A stretch of DNA of 22,656 nt from DASPXY01 sp038227745. GTDB lineage: Bacteria; Planctomycetota; Planctomycetia; Gemmatales; Gemmataceae. Below, one piece after another: positions 21,313 to 22,656 of the stretch. The stretch covers positions 1-22,656 of the forward strand of contig JBBRPS010000048.1 in assembly GCA_038227745.1 (NCBI GenBank), given 5' to 3'. Numbering within the stretch: position 1 is the stretch's first letter; the number at the start of each line of letters is the position of its first letter. Made by a program: the position numbers and the translations under genes. The notes beneath the pieces are model-generated. The model worked only from the letters and a program-made list of their open reading frames with translations, was not told the origin of the DNA and ran no database searches.

Positions 21313-22254
21313 TCACTCTTTCGTGCTGGTAAGCGCCTGCTGGATCGCTTCTCGAATCCCCATTGGCCTGATTGAAAACACGTCGAGTGCGGTCTTGTCC
21401 TGAACCACGGTGGGGTTCTTCAGCCCTTCGATCAGGTGCCGACCGACCTCGAAGGCTGCGGGCGTCACCAGCGCCAGCCACAGGCTCGACAGGTAGGGCG
21501 TCAGAACAGGCACCGAGATCAGCCAGCGCCGCAGGTGCTTCTGCCGGGCGTATTCCCGGATCATGCCGCCGTAGGTCGTGACATCCGGGCTGCCGATCTC
21601 GAAGATGCGACTCTCGCCGGGCGGCAAGTCCTTCGCCGCCAGTAGGTAGGCCAGCACGTCGTCCACGGCGATGGGCTGGGTCTGCGTCGTGAGCCAGCGT
21701 GGGCAGAGCATGATTGGCAGCCGGTCGGTCAGCGACTTTACCAGATCGAACGACAGGCTGCCGGTGCCTATCACGAGGGAGGCCCGGAACTCGATGGTTC
21801 CCACGCCGGATTCCCGCAGAATCTTGCCGACCTCGTGGCGGCTGCGAAGGTGCGGCGAGAGTTTCGGGTCGCCGTCGTCGCCCAGCCCACCGAGGTAGAT
21901 GATGCGGCGCACCCCGGCCTTCTTTGCGGCCCCGGAGAAGTTCAGCGCCGCTTGCCGGTCGTCCTGCTCAAAGTCCTTTGAGCCGGACATCAGGTGGACG
22001 AGGTAATAGGCCGTGTGGACGCCCTTCATCGCTTCATCCACCGAAGGCGGGTCAAGAACATCGCCCCGGATGATCTGCGTGGATTTCTTGACAAGAGGCC
22101 GCAACTTGTCGGGCGTTCGGGCCAGACACCGGAGGATCACGGCTTGCCGTTCGAGCAGGGGGATCAGCCGACCGCCGACGTAGCCGGATGCGCCTGCCAA
22201 CAGCACGACGGAAGCCTTCGGTACGTCAGGAGTTTCCGATTCCATGGTCGGCAT
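21313..22254 (-). CDS. NAD(P)-binding epimerase-like SDR protein
   Basis: A 313-residue atypical short-chain dehydrogenase. The nucleotide site GASGYVGG (21-28, GxxGxxG) follows the first strand VVLLA. RGDVLDPPSVDEAMKGVHTA is the usual second half of the Rossmann core, then RRIIYLGGLGD and the 'HLRSRHEVGKILRESG' helix. The family often carries a C-terminal DUF2867 domain of ~150 residues; here the protein stops after EAIQQALTSTKE, so that domain is absent. Such proteins commonly sit beside photolyase and LitR genes. ATG 22254 is used, but ATG 22245 is an alternative with a better-spaced GAGGA. It converges on the UvsE fusion with a 71-nt gap. Confidence 0.85.
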   Translation of the reverse strand: MPTMESETPDVPKASVVLLAGASGYVGGRLIPLLERQAVILRCLARTPDKLRPLVKKSTQIIRGDVLDPPSVDEAMKGVHTAYYLVHLMSGSKDFEQDDRQAALNFSGAAKKAGVRRIIYLGGLGDDGDPKLSPHLRSRHEVGKILRESGVGTIEFRASLVIGTGSLSFDLVKSLTDRLPIMLCPRWLTTQTQPIAVDDVLAYLLAAKDLPPGESRIFEIGSPDVTTYGGMIREYARQKHLRRWLISVPVLTPYLSSLWLALVTPAAFEVGRHLIEGLKNPTVVQDKTALDVFSIRPMGIREAIQQALTSTKE

Positions 22255-22275
22255 CGTCCTCGGCCAGTCTCCCGG

Positions 22276-22305
22276 TTGGGAAGCGGGGTGGTTTGCGGAT
22301 ACTAT
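22276..22305 (+). promoter_or_regulatory. Candidate promoter of the DUF1990 gene
   Basis: TTGGGA (22276-22281) and TACTAT (22300-22305) with an 18-bp spacer, in the 121-nt divergent region between the SDR and DUF1990 genes. The region is AT-richer than its surroundings. Light-responsive control is only inferred from the neighbours. Confidence 0.35.
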
Positions 22306-22375
22306 TCTACAAGGGCAGTTTACCGTTTATCGAACCACGGCACAGGCTTGGCTGCGGGCGAGATCGAAGGTGGAG

Positions 22376-22522
22376 ATGTTGTCGTTGCGAAAACCGTCTG
22401 CTGAGTCAATCAGGCCATTTCTGGAGGCGCAAGCGAAGCTGCCCTTCAGTTATGCGGCGGTGGGCGCAACCGCAAAGACGCCGCCCGCTGACTACGCTGT
22501 GGACCGTACCCGCATCAAGCTA
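22376..22522 (+). pseudogene. DUF1990 gene, truncated by an IS630-like insertion
   Basis: From ATG 22376 (preceded by AAGGTGGAG), the translation MLSLRKPSAESIRPFLEAQA, then KLPFSYAAVGATAKTPPADY and AVDRTRIKL matches the N-terminal third of DUF1990 proteins, a small family often found next to photolyase/LitR loci. Family homology stops at the TA dinucleotide at 22521-22522, where transposon-like sequence begins; the frame then runs on to a stop at 22555 giving 59 codons. The gene is broken by the insertion. Confidence 0.75.
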
Positions 22523-22656
22523 GTGTCCCGCTGCGGAAGTTCTGCAAGGAATTAGGGAGCGTGTCGAGCGAACCACTGGCGCATCTGGGGATTAGTCCAT
22601 GTCCACTGAAACGGGTGGGCGTAGCGTTCGTTGTATTCCGGCCACGCCGCCTCCAC
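22521..22656 (-). mobile_element. IS630-like element, right part, truncated by the window edge
   Basis: Starts after a TA dinucleotide, the usual target of IS630/Tc1 elements, with end sequence beginning GTGTCCCGCTGCGGAAGTTC. It contains the 3' end of a transposase on the minus strand. The other end lies outside the window. Confidence 0.6.
22552..22656 (-). CDS. IS630-like transposase, C-terminal fragment (partial at the window edge)
   Basis: 34 codons before a TAA (22554-22552). The peptide includes YNERYAHPFQWTWTNPQMRQ and ends WFARHAP. An HPF-x-WTxT block near the C-terminus is typical of IS630-family transposases. The catalytic DDE part would lie upstream, beyond position 22656. Stop codon to element end is about 30 nt. 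Confidence 0.6.
   Translation of the reverse strand: MEAAWPEYNERYAHPFQWTWTNPQMRQWFARHAP

Noticed and set aside
1..22656. CRISPR array, rRNA genes or phage module
   Set aside because: No regularly spaced direct repeats, no ribosomal RNA segments and no phage structural genes were seen on either strand.

Overview
The window looks like chromosomal DNA of a planctomycete, most likely a Gemmataceae-type organism. The evidence is high GC with G/C-ending codons over the first ~19 kb, a DUF1559 pilin-like protein with a prepilin N-terminus, csrA, a Uma2 nuclease, an antitoxin-like/HNH gene pair, long palindromic intergenic repeats and degenerate insertion sequences. Species cannot be determined from sequence reading alone.

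Layout. 1-2.7 kb (minus strand): a PilZ protein and an exported DUF885 zinc-hydrolase-like protein. 3.0-5.3 kb (plus): a translationally coupled antitoxin-like/HNH pair, then a metal-dependent amidohydrolase. 5.3-5.4 kb: nested palindromes. 5.5-6.1 kb: Uma2 nuclease. 6.3-9.8 kb (plus): a complete ribose-type ABC importer (lipoprotein receptor, double ATPase, permease). 9.8-11.5 kb (minus): a soluble histidine kinase coupled to a D-amino-acid-aminotransferase-like enzyme. 11.65-12.04 kb: a CAU-anticodon tRNA gene split in its anticodon loop by a ~318-nt ORF-less group I intron, followed by a long palindrome. 12.5-14.1 kb (plus): DUF1559 protein and csrA. 14.2-16.2 kb: a gene remnant and a 1.9-kb DUF6399 insertion sequence with 20-bp perfect terminal inverted repeats.

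16.35-22.6 kb looks like a light/UV-response cluster. A hybrid histidine kinase carries a CarH-like cobalamin sensor (W-x9-EH cap motif and E-x-H-x-x-G ligand motif). It is followed by an isochorismatase remnant, a CPXCG zinc ribbon, a DUF4385 protein, a TspO protein and a UV-damage endonuclease (UvsE) with a GIY-YIG nuclease domain fused at its C-terminus. The last three genes are joined by 4-bp ATGA overlaps. A convergent NAD(P)-binding epimerase-like gene and a divergent DUF1990 gene, cut by an IS630-like element at the window edge, complete it. These families recur around LitR/CarH and photolyase loci in other bacteria. The proposed logic is that a B12-based photosensor drives phosphorelay signalling linked to DNA-photodamage repair and tetrapyrrole/oxidative stress handling; this is inference.

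The strongest items for follow-up are the intron-split tRNA, the B12-photoreceptor-like kinase and the UvsE-GIY-YIG fusion.
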